Positions 23,086-31,117 are shown, counted from the stretch's first letter. The stretch is DNA of 32,994 nt from Phycisphaera sp. (GCA_028285385.1 JANQPR010000042.1:1-32994), one strand, 5' to 3'. The notes: generated by a model not told the origin, from the letters alone. A program made the numbers and translations.

Positions 23086-24015
23086 TCAGAGTTCGAACCG
23101 TTCGACGCGTTGAAGGCGTTGCGGCGTGCCGTCGTCGGCGAAGGTGACCGGCTCCCAGTGCTGCAGGTCGTGGCCCTTGATGCCGTCGGGCCGGGAACCC
23201 CAGAGGTCGCCGAGCCAGAGCCAGACGGTTTCGGCTTGTTTGCCCGGTGTTGGGAGCTCGATGATGTCGGTCTGCTGTGCGGGGACGATCACGTTCCCGT
23301 CGTTGTCGCGGTTCATGTCGGTGAGCAGCGTCCACGGGCCCATCGGCGAATCCGCGCGGAACACCTTTGCCCCCGCGCCCTCCGGGCAGAAGCAGCACGT
23401 GTTGCCGAACACGGCGTAGTACTTGCCGTCGCGCTTGAACATCGACGGCGCCTCGACGCGCGTGTCGAAGATCCCGCAGTTCTCGCCGGTGGAGGCGGTC
23501 ATGTCGCCGTTGAGTCTCTCGACGGACATGCCGTGGTCGCCGTCGCCCTGGTCGGGGATGGAGGTGTAGATCAGGTAACCCGTGCCGTCGTCGTCGACGA
23601 AGGGAAAGTGGTCGCCGGGCTGCGGCTGCGTGACCTTCGCGTCGGGGTTGACTACGGTGTACGGCCCGGCGGGCGTGTCCGACGTGGCGACGCCGAACTG
23701 CCCCTCCCACAGCACCGGGTACCAGTTGAACCACAACACGTACGTGTTCGTCTTCGGGTTGAACGACACGTAGGGCCGGTAGCACACGCCGTCGAGCGGC
23801 GCGGTGAGCAGGTCGCCGTGATTCGTCCAGGCCTGTAGATCGGGCGAGCTGTAGACGACGTAGCGGTTGGTCTTGACGAAGCCGTCGGTGTCGCCGTATG
23901 CGGTGCCGTACCAGTAGTACCGGCCGGCGAAGTAGCGGAGGCAGCCGTCGTGGCAGTCGATGACGTTTCCGTCGGTGCCGACGCGGGGCGTGGTGTTCTG
24001 GATCGTCGTGGGCAT
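23086..24015 (-). CDS. Glycoside hydrolase family 43-like protein, no signal peptide
   Basis: 309 residues forming a probable five-bladed beta-propeller. CHDGCLRYFAGRYYWYGTAYG, YVVYSSPDLQAWTNHGDLL, RPYVSFNPKTNTYVLWFNWYP, HFPFVDDDGTGYLIYTS and VEAPSMFKRDGKYYAVFGN repeat in the way of GH43/62 furanosidases. The Asp early in blade 1, the Asp of VDDDG and the Glu of VEAPS are candidate catalytic residues. Substrate may be an arabinan, xylan or galactan side chain; a galactanase-like subfamily is possible. No signal peptide is present, so action on short imported oligosaccharides in the cell is suggested, unless a start upstream was missed. First gene of a pair with the isomerase. Confidence 0.8.
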   Translation of the reverse strand: MPTTIQNTTPRVGTDGNVIDCHDGCLRYFAGRYYWYGTAYGDTDGFVKTNRYVVYSSPDLQAWTNHGDLLTAPLDGVCYRPYVSFNPKTNTYVLWFNWYPVLWEGQFGVATSDTPAGPYTVVNPDAKVTQPQPGDHFPFVDDDGTGYLIYTSIPDQGDGDHGMSVERLNGDMTASTGENCGIFDTRVEAPSMFKRDGKYYAVFGNTCCFCPEGAGAKVFRADSPMGPWTLLTDMNRDNDGNVIVPAQQTDIIELPTPGKQAETVWLWLGDLWGSRPDGIKGHDLQHWEPVTFADDGTPQRLQRVERFEL

Positions 24016-24279
24016 GGCGCGTTCCAGGCGTGGCTGGAGTCAAAGACGGTAAGCGGCCACTCTGCCGTTACAACTGTTCCCACGCAACCGGTAGTTCGTG
24101 ACGCAGTTTTGCGGTCTGCTGTGCGGCCCGGTAGCATCACCCGCGGATGGCCCTTTGATGTGGGCACGCGGCGGTTCCGCCGTGGGATGACCGGCTCGGT
24201 TCGATTCAGGTGTGTTCTCCTCCGGCGCCGCGTCCGCGATCACCCGATCCGATTGTTCAACCAAACCAAGGGAACAAGC

Positions 24280-24639
24280 ATGGCTGTGCAGCAGGTGGAC
24301 CCCGCCGTCGCCGAGGCGACCCGGCGGTACTGGCGGGCGAACGTCGCCGTGATGACGGTGCTGCTCGCCGTGTGGGCGTTCGTCGGGCTCGGCTGCGGCA
24401 TCCTGTGGGCCGACTGGCTGAACCAGTGGGCGATCGGCGGCGTGCCGTTGGGCTTCTGGTTCGCGCAGCAGGGCAGCATTGCCACGTTCGTCGTGCTGAT
24501 CCTGGTCTACGCGGTCACGATGAACCGCCTCGACGCCCGGCATCACCGGGACCTCGAGAAGGCGGGGCTGTTGCCGAATGGGAACGCCAAGCCGCATGCG
24601 GCAGCGGCGAGCGGCGCGGGGGAGAGGGGTGACCAATGA
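24280..24639 (+). CDS. Sodium:solute symporter small subunit (DUF4212 type)
   Basis: 119 residues from the ATG at 24280, which has AAGGGA upstream. An N-terminal RRYWRANVAVMTVLLAVWAFVGLGCGILWADWLN forms helix one. GVPLGFWFAQQGSIATFVVLILVYAVTMNRLDARHH forms helix two and ends in the Asn-Arg-Leu-Asp signature of the family. These small subunits pair with a VC_2705-type solute:sodium symporter. The stop overlaps the start of that large subunit (ATGA), as expected. The 264-base upstream stretch between this gene and GH43 probably contains two divergent promoters. Confidence 0.85.
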   Translation: MAVQQVDPAVAEATRRYWRANVAVMTVLLAVWAFVGLGCGILWADWLNQWAIGGVPLGFWFAQQGSIATFVVLILVYAVTMNRLDARHHRDLEKAGLLPNGNAKPHAAAASGAGERGDQ

Positions 24640-26897
24640 GCATATGGTACGCCCCGACGCTCGCCGGTTTGTTCGGAATGTCCGACCTCAAGACGTGGAC
24701 CGTCGTCTTCGTCGTCCTCACGTTCGGCCTGTACCTCGGCATCGCGTGGCTCTCGCGCGTCCGTGACACCAAAGGCTTCTTCATCGCCGGCGGCGGCGTG
24801 CCCGCGCCCGCCAACGGCATGGCGACCGCCGCCGACTGGATGTCCGCCGCGTCGTTCATCTCCATGGCCGGGCTGATCTCGGGCATGGGCTTCGCCGGCG
24901 GCGTCTACCTCATGGGCTGGACCGGCGGGTACGTGCTGTTGGCTTTGCTGCTCGCGCCGTACCTGAGAAAGTTCGGCCACTTCACCGTCCCCGACTTCAT
25001 CGGCGACCGCTACGCGCCGCAAAGCTTGACCGCCGACGCGCGGGTCAATCCGGCACGTCTGATTGCGCTGCTGTGCGCGATCTTCGTGTCGTTCACCTAC
25101 GTCGTCGGGCAGATGAAGGGCGTCGGCGTCGTGTTTTCCGGGTTCCTCGGCGTCACCCCCGCGACGGGCGTGTTCATCGGAATGGCGATCGTGTTCGTCT
25201 ACGCCGTGTTCGGCGGGATGAAGGGCATCACCTGGACGCAGGTCGCTCAGTTCTGGGTGCTCATTACCGCGTTCCTGATCCCCGCCGTGGCGATCTCGCT
25301 GAAGCTGACCGGGCAGGCCGTGCCGTCGGTCGGGCTCGCGTCGACCGTGCTCGAATCGGTGGACCCCGCGCGCCCATACCTGCTCGACAAGCTCTCTGGC
25401 ATCAACGAGCAGTTCGGTTTCGCGAGCTACACGGAGGCGTACGGCGAGAACGCGGGCAAGTGGAACAAACTCAACGTCTTCTGCGTCTGCCTCGCGCTCA
25501 TGGCGGGCACGGCCGGGCTGCCGCACGTCATCGTCCGGTTCTACACGGTGAAATCAGTCAAGGCGGCGCGCTGGTCGGCGTTCTGGGCGCTGGGCTTCAT
25601 CGCGCTGCTGTACCTGACCGCGCCGTCGGTCGCCGCGTTCGCCCGGTACTACATGGTCGACGACATCGCCGGGCTCAACGGGAAGACGGCCGAGGAGCTG
25701 CCCGAGTGGTACCACAACTGGCACAAGACCGGCCTGATCGCGTGGGTCGACTTCAACGGCGACGGGAAGGTCGCTTTCACCAACAATCTCACCGACAAAC
25801 CCGTCGAGAACGGAAACGGCGGCGCGGTGATCGTCCCGAATGAGCTCATGCGCGTGGGCAATGTTCCCGCGTCCATCCGGGACGAACTCCTCGCCGACCC
25901 TGCCGGTTGGGTTGAAACCAACGGACAACTCACCGCTGAACAACAAGCCCGACTGGCCGCCGTGACAGCGGCGATCGCCGAACTCAACTCGTTTAACGAC
26001 ACGGCTGTCGAAGTGCCCGAATCAGTCCAGAAGCAGCTCGATGTATTGCCGGAGGAGCAGAAACAGCAGCTGGAACTGCACCAAGCAAGGACGCAGCAAG
26101 ACTCTCAGGTCTTGATGTCTGTGCACGAAGGCGAACTTGCTCGCCTTCGTGCACAGCAGGGTGTCGCCGCGAAAGCCGAACTCCTCAAGCTCGGCGCCGC
26201 GCACCACCCGGACCGGGACATCATCGTGCTCGCGACGCCGCAGATGGCGCAGCTGGCCGACTGGGTGGTCGCGTTCGTGATTGCCGGCGGGCTCGCGGCG
26301 GCGCTCTCGACCGCGTCGGGGTTGCTGCTGGTGATCTCGTCGTCGGTCGCGCACGACCTGTACTACAAGGTGATGAACCCGCAGGCGTCGGAGGCGCAGC
26401 GGTTGCTGGTCGGGCGCGTCGGTATCGCCGGGGCGGTTCTGGTAGCGGGGTACTTCGGGATCAACCCGCCGGGGTTTGTGGGCGAGGTCGTCGCGTTCGC
26501 GTTCGGGCTGGCGGCGGCGTCGTTCTTCCCGGCGATCGTGCTGGGCATCTTCAGCAAGCGCGTCGGCACGGTGCCGGCCGTGGCGGGGATGCTCGTGGGC
26601 ATCGGGTTCACCGGGTTCTATATCGTTTGCCAGAAGGCCGACGTGATCCTGCTCAACGCGGAGGTCGCCGAGGCGTTGCTCGGCCCGGCGGGTCAAGGCC
26701 TGCGTCAGCCCTGGTGCTTCGGCATCGACGCGCAGGGCATCGGCACCGTGGGCATGGCGATCAACTTCGTCGTCACGCTGTCGCTGACCGCGTTCACCAA
26801 GCCGCCGTCCGCTGCGACGCAGGCGATGGTCGAGTCGATCCGCGAACCCGAAGGCGTCGGCCCGGCGCTCGAGATCGAGACCGCGCCGGGACACTGA
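24636..26897 (+). CDS. Sodium:solute symporter large subunit (VC_2705 type) with long soluble insertion
   Basis: 753 residues. It is an SSS-fold transporter of the acetate/lactate-like group: FFIAGGGVPAPANGMATAADWMSAASFISMAGLI, DFIGDRYAP, FVSFTYVVGQMKGVG, GTAGLPHVIVRFYTV and AAALSTASGLLLVISSS are classic. Relatives are near 550-600 residues. The extra length lies between the helix ending at about 340 and the next starting at about 540. This insert begins with a short segment holding DFNGDGKVAF, an EF-hand-like loop that the family often has. It then continues into a Gln/Glu/Ala-rich, probably coiled-coil stretch (about 430-515) with no counterpart that I recall. The substrate is probably a small carboxylate, inferred only from family. 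A perfect inverted repeat lies within the insert. Confidence 0.88.
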   Translation: MSIWYAPTLAGLFGMSDLKTWTVVFVVLTFGLYLGIAWLSRVRDTKGFFIAGGGVPAPANGMATAADWMSAASFISMAGLISGMGFAGGVYLMGWTGGYVLLALLLAPYLRKFGHFTVPDFIGDRYAPQSLTADARVNPARLIALLCAIFVSFTYVVGQMKGVGVVFSGFLGVTPATGVFIGMAIVFVYAVFGGMKGITWTQVAQFWVLITAFLIPAVAISLKLTGQAVPSVGLASTVLESVDPARPYLLDKLSGINEQFGFASYTEAYGENAGKWNKLNVFCVCLALMAGTAGLPHVIVRFYTVKSVKAARWSAFWALGFIALLYLTAPSVAAFARYYMVDDIAGLNGKTAEELPEWYHNWHKTGLIAWVDFNGDGKVAFTNNLTDKPVENGNGGAVIVPNELMRVGNVPASIRDELLADPAGWVETNGQLTAEQQARLAAVTAAIAELNSFNDTAVEVPESVQKQLDVLPEEQKQQLELHQARTQQDSQVLMSVHEGELARLRAQQGVAAKAELLKLGAAHHPDRDIIVLATPQMAQLADWVVAFVIAGGLAAALSTASGLLLVISSSVAHDLYYKVMNPQASEAQRLLVGRVGIAGAVLVAGYFGINPPGFVGEVVAFAFGLAAASFFPAIVLGIFSKRVGTVPAVAGMLVGIGFTGFYIVCQKADVILLNAEVAEALLGPAGQGLRQPWCFGIDAQGIGTVGMAINFVVTLSLTAFTKPPSAATQAMVESIREPEGVGPALEIETAPGH
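26119..26156. repeat. Perfect 16-bp inverted repeat inside the symporter gene
   Basis: CTGTGCACGAAGGCGA (26119-26134) and TCGCCTTCGTGCACAG (26141-26156) are exact reverse complements separated by a six-base spacer, ACTTGC. The repeat is in frame and encodes about residues 495-506 of the long insertion. It would form a very stable hairpin in the mRNA. Confidence 0.85.
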
Positions 26898-26909
26898 GCC
26901 CGTTTGCTG

Positions 26910-27605
26910 TTATTCGTCGGTGTCGTCGTCCTCGCGCTGCCGTGTGGCGTCGCCGGAGACGACCTGGACCAACACGGTTTCTCCGGCCTTGACCTTCTGG
27001 CCTTGTGTGACCTGCACCTCGGGCTCAAGGGACACGGGGATGTAGAGCTCGGTCGTCGAGCCGAGCTTGATGATGCCCATGCGTTGGCCGCGTTGCACGA
27101 CCTGGCCCTCGCGTAGGGCGTTGTGGATGGTCCGGGCGAGCAGGCCCGCGACCTGGCGGACGGCGGCGACGGCGTGGCCCTTGCCGGGGTGGACGAGCAG
27201 CGTCGTGGTCGACTCGTTGTCTTCGATGCTCTGCGGGCTGAGGGTGTTGCCGTGCTTGCCGGGTTGGTGCGTGATGCGCTCGACCTTGCCGTGGCAGGGG
27301 GCGCGGTTGAGGTGGACGTCGAAGACGGACATAAACACGCGGACGCAGGTCGCCGGGCCGGCGAAGGGCTCGAAGTGGTCGACGTGGTGGATGGACGAGA
27401 CCCGGCCGTCGCAGGGCGCGACGACCACGCCGCGGTGGCTCGGCGGCTTGCGGACGGGGTCGCGGAAGAACAGGAGCACGGCGATGGTCACCAACACCGT
27501 GACCGGCGCGGCCCACCACCAGCCGGCGACGAGCGCGGCGACGGTGAGCATTACCCCGACGATCAGAGCCACCGTCCATTCGGTGCGGGCGTATCCGCTG
27601 AGCAT
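26910..27605 (-). CDS. psd: Phosphatidylserine decarboxylase proenzyme
   Basis: 231 residues, the short type. It makes phosphatidylethanolamine from phosphatidylserine at the plasma membrane and is activated by self-cleavage that turns a Ser into pyruvoyl. Two hydrophobic stretches at about 11-47 anchor it. FFRDPVRKPP, APCDGRV, FMSVFDVHLNRAP with the Asp-His residues needed for processing, and IIKLGSTTELYIP with Ser183 as the likely cleavage residue are all present. A charged C-terminal tail follows. No pssA gene is next to it. It lies 65 bases downstream of the HTH-membrane gene, with a hairpin between them. Confidence 0.92.
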   Translation of the reverse strand: MLSGYARTEWTVALIVGVMLTVAALVAGWWWAAPVTVLVTIAVLLFFRDPVRKPPSHRGVVVAPCDGRVSSIHHVDHFEPFAGPATCVRVFMSVFDVHLNRAPCHGKVERITHQPGKHGNTLSPQSIEDNESTTTLLVHPGKGHAVAAVRQVAGLLARTIHNALREGQVVQRGQRMGIIKLGSTTELYIPVSLEPEVQVTQGQKVKAGETVLVQVVSGDATRQREDDDTDE

Positions 27606-27617
27606 CGCGGAATGATA

Positions 27618-27642
27618 AACGCCTCGTCGGGGAAGAGGCGTT
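27618..27642 (-). terminator. Hairpin between the HTH-membrane gene and psd
   Basis: AACGCCTC (27618-27625) pairs with GAGGCGTT (27635-27642) around a nine-base loop. Read on the minus strand the stem is followed by TATCATT, so it could act as a weak terminator separating psd from the upstream gene. Confidence 0.45.
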
Positions 27643-27670
27643 GCGGGGGTTCGTTTTGAGCGTCGCCGGT

Positions 27671-28654
27671 TTAGCGCCGTGCGCCCTTGCCGACCAACAG
27701 CCCGATGCCGCCGAAGAGCAGGGCAGCGACGACGAGGCCGATGGTGAGGAACATGACCTGCGAGTTGCCGTTGCCGTCGATGAGCAGCGAGGTGAGCTGG
27801 CTGCGGTGGCCGAGCACGGCGGCGACCGTGACGACCAGCCCCGCGCCCAACGCGAGCAACGCCGCGAACAGCAGCCCGGCGGAGAAGCCCGAGCCGACAG
27901 GGTCGTACTCGTCGGCGGCGTAGGCAGCGGTTCCCGCGGCGGCGGCGCCGGCGGTCGCGGTGGCGGGGGCGTCGAAGATGGCGGACTCGCCGCCGACGGT
28001 CCCGCCGATGCCCGTGCCGCCGAGGTGTTCCAGCCCGGACGGGCCTTGGCTGCCCGTCTCCATGGACATCGCGCCGTCGAACACGCCGGAGCTGCCGACG
28101 GAGGACTCCATCTTGAAGTCGGCGTTGGAGCCGGACCCGTCGCCGCCGGGGTAGATCTCGTCGAGCAACTCGGCACCGAGCGAGGTGTCGTCGGATTCGC
28201 GGGTCAGGTCGAGCAGGCCCGAGCCCGAGCCGACGGTTTCGAGCGCGAGCTCTTCGTCGTCGTCGCCGGGCTCGGCGCGGTTGGTGGTCACCTGGGTCTG
28301 AGCCATCGGGTCGGCGGGTTCGATCTCGCCGGCCTCGAAGACGGAGACGCCGGAGGCTTCACGGGGGTCTTCGTCCTCGACGTCCTCGTCGATCTTGGTG
28401 TCGCCGGAGTCGTCGAGCAGGATCATGGAGCTGCCGGTGGCCGAGGCACCGAGCCCCGAGTCGCTGGAGAGCGGGATCGCGCCCGAGCTGCCCGAACTGG
28501 AGGCCAGGCCATCGACCTGGTCCCGCTTGAACATGAGCTTGTCGCGGTCGCGGAACTGCTGGAGCTTGCCCTCGGCGGCCATCTCCTTGACGGCATCGGG
28601 GCTGATGCCGAGCTTCTCGGCGGCTTCGTCCAGCGTGTAGAACATCTTCGCCAT
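27671..28654 (-). CDS. HTH (excisionase/MerR-like) protein with acidic linker and two C-terminal membrane helices
   Basis: 327 residues from the ATG at 28654, where GGAG supports the start; an upstream in-frame Met at 28741 gives a low-complexity extension. Residues 4-49, YTLDEAAEKLGISPDAVKEMAAEGKLQQFRDRDKLMFKRDQVDGL, are an excisionase-type winged helix of the kind used to bind DNA. Residues 50-250 are Ser/Gly/Asp/Glu-rich and low in complexity. Two hydrophobic helices at about 259-282 and 302-322 would hold the protein in the membrane with the HTH in the cytoplasm. Related HTH proteins with membrane tails are, to my memory, frequent in Phycisphaerae but uncharacterised. It is upstream of psd and divergent from the phosphoesterase. 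Confidence 0.8.
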   Translation of the reverse strand: MAKMFYTLDEAAEKLGISPDAVKEMAAEGKLQQFRDRDKLMFKRDQVDGLASSSGSSGAIPLSSDSGLGASATGSSMILLDDSGDTKIDEDVEDEDPREASGVSVFEAGEIEPADPMAQTQVTTNRAEPGDDDEELALETVGSGSGLLDLTRESDDTSLGAELLDEIYPGGDGSGSNADFKMESSVGSSGVFDGAMSMETGSQGPSGLEHLGGTGIGGTVGGESAIFDAPATATAGAAAAGTAAYAADEYDPVGSGFSAGLLFAALLALGAGLVVTVAAVLGHRSQLTSLLIDGNGNSQVMFLTIGLVVAALLFGGIGLLVGKGARR

Positions 28655-28818
28655 GAACAACGCTCCGGGGTGTGTCCGGGGTGGTTTGGGCCGGGCTCCC
28701 CGACCGCAACGATGATTGTAAGTCCCGCCTCCACCGGCCACAAGGCGCGTTGAACCGGTCCCTGAACGCGGGTCCGTCGGCCGAAATCAGACCCGTCTCC
28801 GCCGTATCCTGCCCGCCC

Positions 28819-29688
28819 ATGCCTCTGCGTTACGGCTTGATCGAACCCGTTGACCTCGGGCTGCCCCGCCTGCCCCGAACCCTCGAGGGCCTGCGCATCG
28901 GCCACGTCTCCGACCCCCACCCCCGCCGGCGGCACCGGCCCCAGCCCCGCAAACGCCTCCACGACCTCATCGACCAACTCGCCGCCCACCGCCTCGACCT
29001 GCTCGTGCTCACCGGGGACTACGGCACCTTCCCGGACGACGCCGAGGCCGGCCTGGGGTTCCTCCGCCTGCTCGTCGACCGCGTCAAGCCCGCGCTCGGG
29101 ACGTTCGGTGTGTTCGGCAACCACGACCACCCGCCCCTGGTCGAGGCGTGTCTCGACCCCAGTAAACCCGCGGTCCCGGAGATCACCTGGCTGGTCAACG
29201 ACGCCGTGCGCATCGAGCACAAGAACACGCCCATCGACCTGCTCGGGGTGCACGCTACGAACACCCGGCTGCCCGACGCGACGCAACTCGCGCTGAACTA
29301 CGCCGCGTTCTACGACGAGCTTGGCGAAACCCAGCCCGCGCCCGACGACTCGGACCGGCCGTTCCGTTTGCTGTTGTCACACTTCCCGCGCGTGTTGCCG
29401 GCGGCGTCCGACCTCGGCGTCGACCTGCTGCTCACCGGGCACACGCACGGCGGGCAAATCCGGCTGCCGTGGGCGCAGCCGTTGGAGAACTCGTCGCCTT
29501 TGCCGCTGCGCCTGACCACGGGCCTGCAACGCCACGGCAACACCGCGGCGCTCGTCTCGCGTGGTCTCGGCGAGATGACGATCCCGATGCGTGTGTTCTG
29601 CCAGCCGCACGCGCCGCTGGTTACGCTCCGTCGGCAGGCCCTCATGGGTAACACGACAGACCGCAGCGTGCGCCTCTGGCACTGGTAG
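28819..29688 (+). CDS. YaeI-like calcineurin-type phosphoesterase
   Basis: 289 residues from the ATG at 28819. The metal motifs are complete: HVSDPHPRRR (Asp32, His34), LTGDYG, FGNHDHP, LSHFP and LTGHTHGGQIRLPW. The last one, GHTHGGQ, is typical of the YaeI group, whose members act on lipid-linked diphosphates such as UDP-2,3-diacylglucosamine. No N-terminal transmembrane helix is seen here, unlike E. coli YaeI. It is divergent from the HTH-membrane gene across 164 bases. The fold and catalytic class are clear; the substrate is inferred only from similarity. Confidence 0.85.
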   Translation: MPLRYGLIEPVDLGLPRLPRTLEGLRIGHVSDPHPRRRHRPQPRKRLHDLIDQLAAHRLDLLVLTGDYGTFPDDAEAGLGFLRLLVDRVKPALGTFGVFGNHDHPPLVEACLDPSKPAVPEITWLVNDAVRIEHKNTPIDLLGVHATNTRLPDATQLALNYAAFYDELGETQPAPDDSDRPFRLLLSHFPRVLPAASDLGVDLLLTGHTHGGQIRLPWAQPLENSSPLPLRLTTGLQRHGNTAALVSRGLGEMTIPMRVFCQPHAPLVTLRRQALMGNTTDRSVRLWHW

Positions 29689-30080
29689 CGCAAAGTGGGG
29701 AACAAGTTGGGGCCGCACGCCCCTGCTTCACTTGTCAAAGAAAGAGCCTGCGACGCAGCGATCCCGTCGGGCCACCCGCGTTCGGACGGGACTCTTCGGG
29801 ATCACTTCGCGGAACGGCGGAGGCGCCCGGCGGGCAACGCGGTGAGTCGGTCGCGGCGGACTGAACGAGGGACACGATCCGTTCTCCGAGATCGCTCGGG
29901 TCGTTCAGCCGGCCGACGGTCGCAAGACCACGAAACGCGGGCCCGGGCACGTCGCTTACCCAGAAGCAAGACCTTCCGGGGGTCCGTCCGGCGAGGCGTC
30001 GCCCCACCCGCCGCGCTCCCCGCGGGGGCACCGGCTCTACCCAAGGCCAAGGTTGCGTAAGTATGCGCAGAACAGTGCTG
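29689..30080. other. 392-base gene-free stretch rich in inverted repeats
   Basis: No convincing gene. A minus-strand frame runs through it (29735-30121) but it uses codons rare in the neighbours (CGA, GGA, AGG), has no ribosome site and overlaps the end of the next gene. Instead the stretch contains TCCCGTC (29762-29768) with GACGGGA (29785-29791), and CTGAACGA (29861-29868) with TCGTTCAG (29901-29908) enclosing CCGAG-ATCG-CTCGG (29886-29899). It did not match tmRNA, RNase P or SRP RNA by eye. Confidence 0.5.
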
Positions 30081-31088
30081 TCAAGCCTGTGCAGTTGCGT
30101 GAGTTCCGCCGCCTTGCGCAAGCTCGGCCTCGCTCAAATCGTTAGCTGCTAAGTGATCGCGAATCCAAATGTGGGTGATATCACTTTGGGAAGCCCTCTC
30201 GGGAGGGGCCAGAAACTTGAAACCGGGTACGTCGTTCCGACTCTGGCTGTTCCCGCCATAACGTTGATGTGTACCCATACCCGAGATCTGCCACTCGGTT
30301 GCGTTGTAATTGATAAGAATCTCTTCGCCGACTGTAATAGGGTTGAGGGCATACAAGTTAAGGCCTCGAACCACTGCGTTAGGTGAGTATGAGTGATTCA
30401 AGAAACGCAAATCACAACCACTAGAAGAAAGATCAAGGTGTCTGTTCAATCCTACTTGGAGCGTATGTTCGCCCGGCTGTTGCCTGACAGGGCCATGAAA
30501 GCGACCGAGATACGCCCCACGATTAATGCTCTTGATCGCGACAACGCCGTTGCCATCGATGACGGAGGCATGTTCAGATTTGTTAAGAATCTCCCACAGT
30601 TCACCCGCGATGCAGGCTCTGCCACAGAGCTCATCAAGTGCTGAAACAAACGAGCTGCCAAAGCGAGCCTTGTGCTGTTCACGGTCAAGCCAAGCCCGAT
30701 GAAGCTCGTAAAACCGACTGATTGTCAACTCGAACTGCTCCCAGTCTTTTCCTGATTGGCTGTATTGCACGAAGCAATCTTCCGCCAGAGCCCAACACAT
30801 CCACGCATGAGCGTCGTAGGGCTTCGGCTCGGTAAACACATCACCGAACCTCTGCATTGTCGTGTGCTCTGGATTCAGAAACTCCGGATTTGCGAGCACC
30901 TGCTCGTGCAGTTTGTACCAGACTTGCGAGAGGTGGATATAGAAGCTTTGCCGTCTAGAGCGAAAGTGTTGATATACCCTCCAACCAAGTGTGAAAACGC
31001 CCACACCGAGAAGAATCACTGTCACGTATTGAGCGAACGCAGAAGGTGTCTCGCCAACGCTTTGCTGTAAAACAAAAAGTGGTGTCAC
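30081..31088 (-). CDS. Membrane-anchored SET-domain protein (putative lysine methyltransferase), low G+C
   Basis: 335 residues. The GTG at 31088 has GGAGG seven bases before it. Residues about 17-38 (AFAQYVTVILLGVGVFTLGW) are a single membrane helix. Residues about 40-165 are an alpha-helical domain I do not recognise (FYIHLSQVWYKLHEQ, WALAEDCFVQYSQSG, FYELHRAWLDREQHK). Residues about 178-264 are a SET domain: GNGVVAIKSINRGAYLGRF, RFLNHSYSPNAVVRG in place of the usual NHSCxPN, and NPITVGEEILINYNATEW with the catalytic-type Tyr. There is no Cys-rich post-SET. SET enzymes transfer methyl groups from SAM to lysines. G+C is clearly below neighbours (28 of 60 in the line at 30421). The gene follows the transporter ATPase by 29 bases. 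Confidence 0.75.
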   Translation of the reverse strand: MTPLFVLQQSVGETPSAFAQYVTVILLGVGVFTLGWRVYQHFRSRRQSFYIHLSQVWYKLHEQVLANPEFLNPEHTTMQRFGDVFTEPKPYDAHAWMCWALAEDCFVQYSQSGKDWEQFELTISRFYELHRAWLDREQHKARFGSSFVSALDELCGRACIAGELWEILNKSEHASVIDGNGVVAIKSINRGAYLGRFHGPVRQQPGEHTLQVGLNRHLDLSSSGCDLRFLNHSYSPNAVVRGLNLYALNPITVGEEILINYNATEWQISGMGTHQRYGGNSQSRNDVPGFKFLAPPERASQSDITHIWIRDHLAANDLSEAELAQGGGTHATAQA

Positions 31089-31117
31089 GACTTGGCCTCC
31101 GTGCGATCCACTGTCCC

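Noticed and set aside
29689..30080. tmRNA, RNase P RNA or SRP RNA in the structured block
   Set aside because: The conserved sequences of these RNAs (tRNA-like T-arm and tag frame, RNase P core, SRP tetraloop receptor) were not found on either strand by eye.
29735..30121. Minus-strand frame of 128 codons after the YaeI-like gene
   Set aside because: No ribosome site, atypical codons, overlaps the SET-domain gene end and coincides with inverted repeats; kept only as a structured region.
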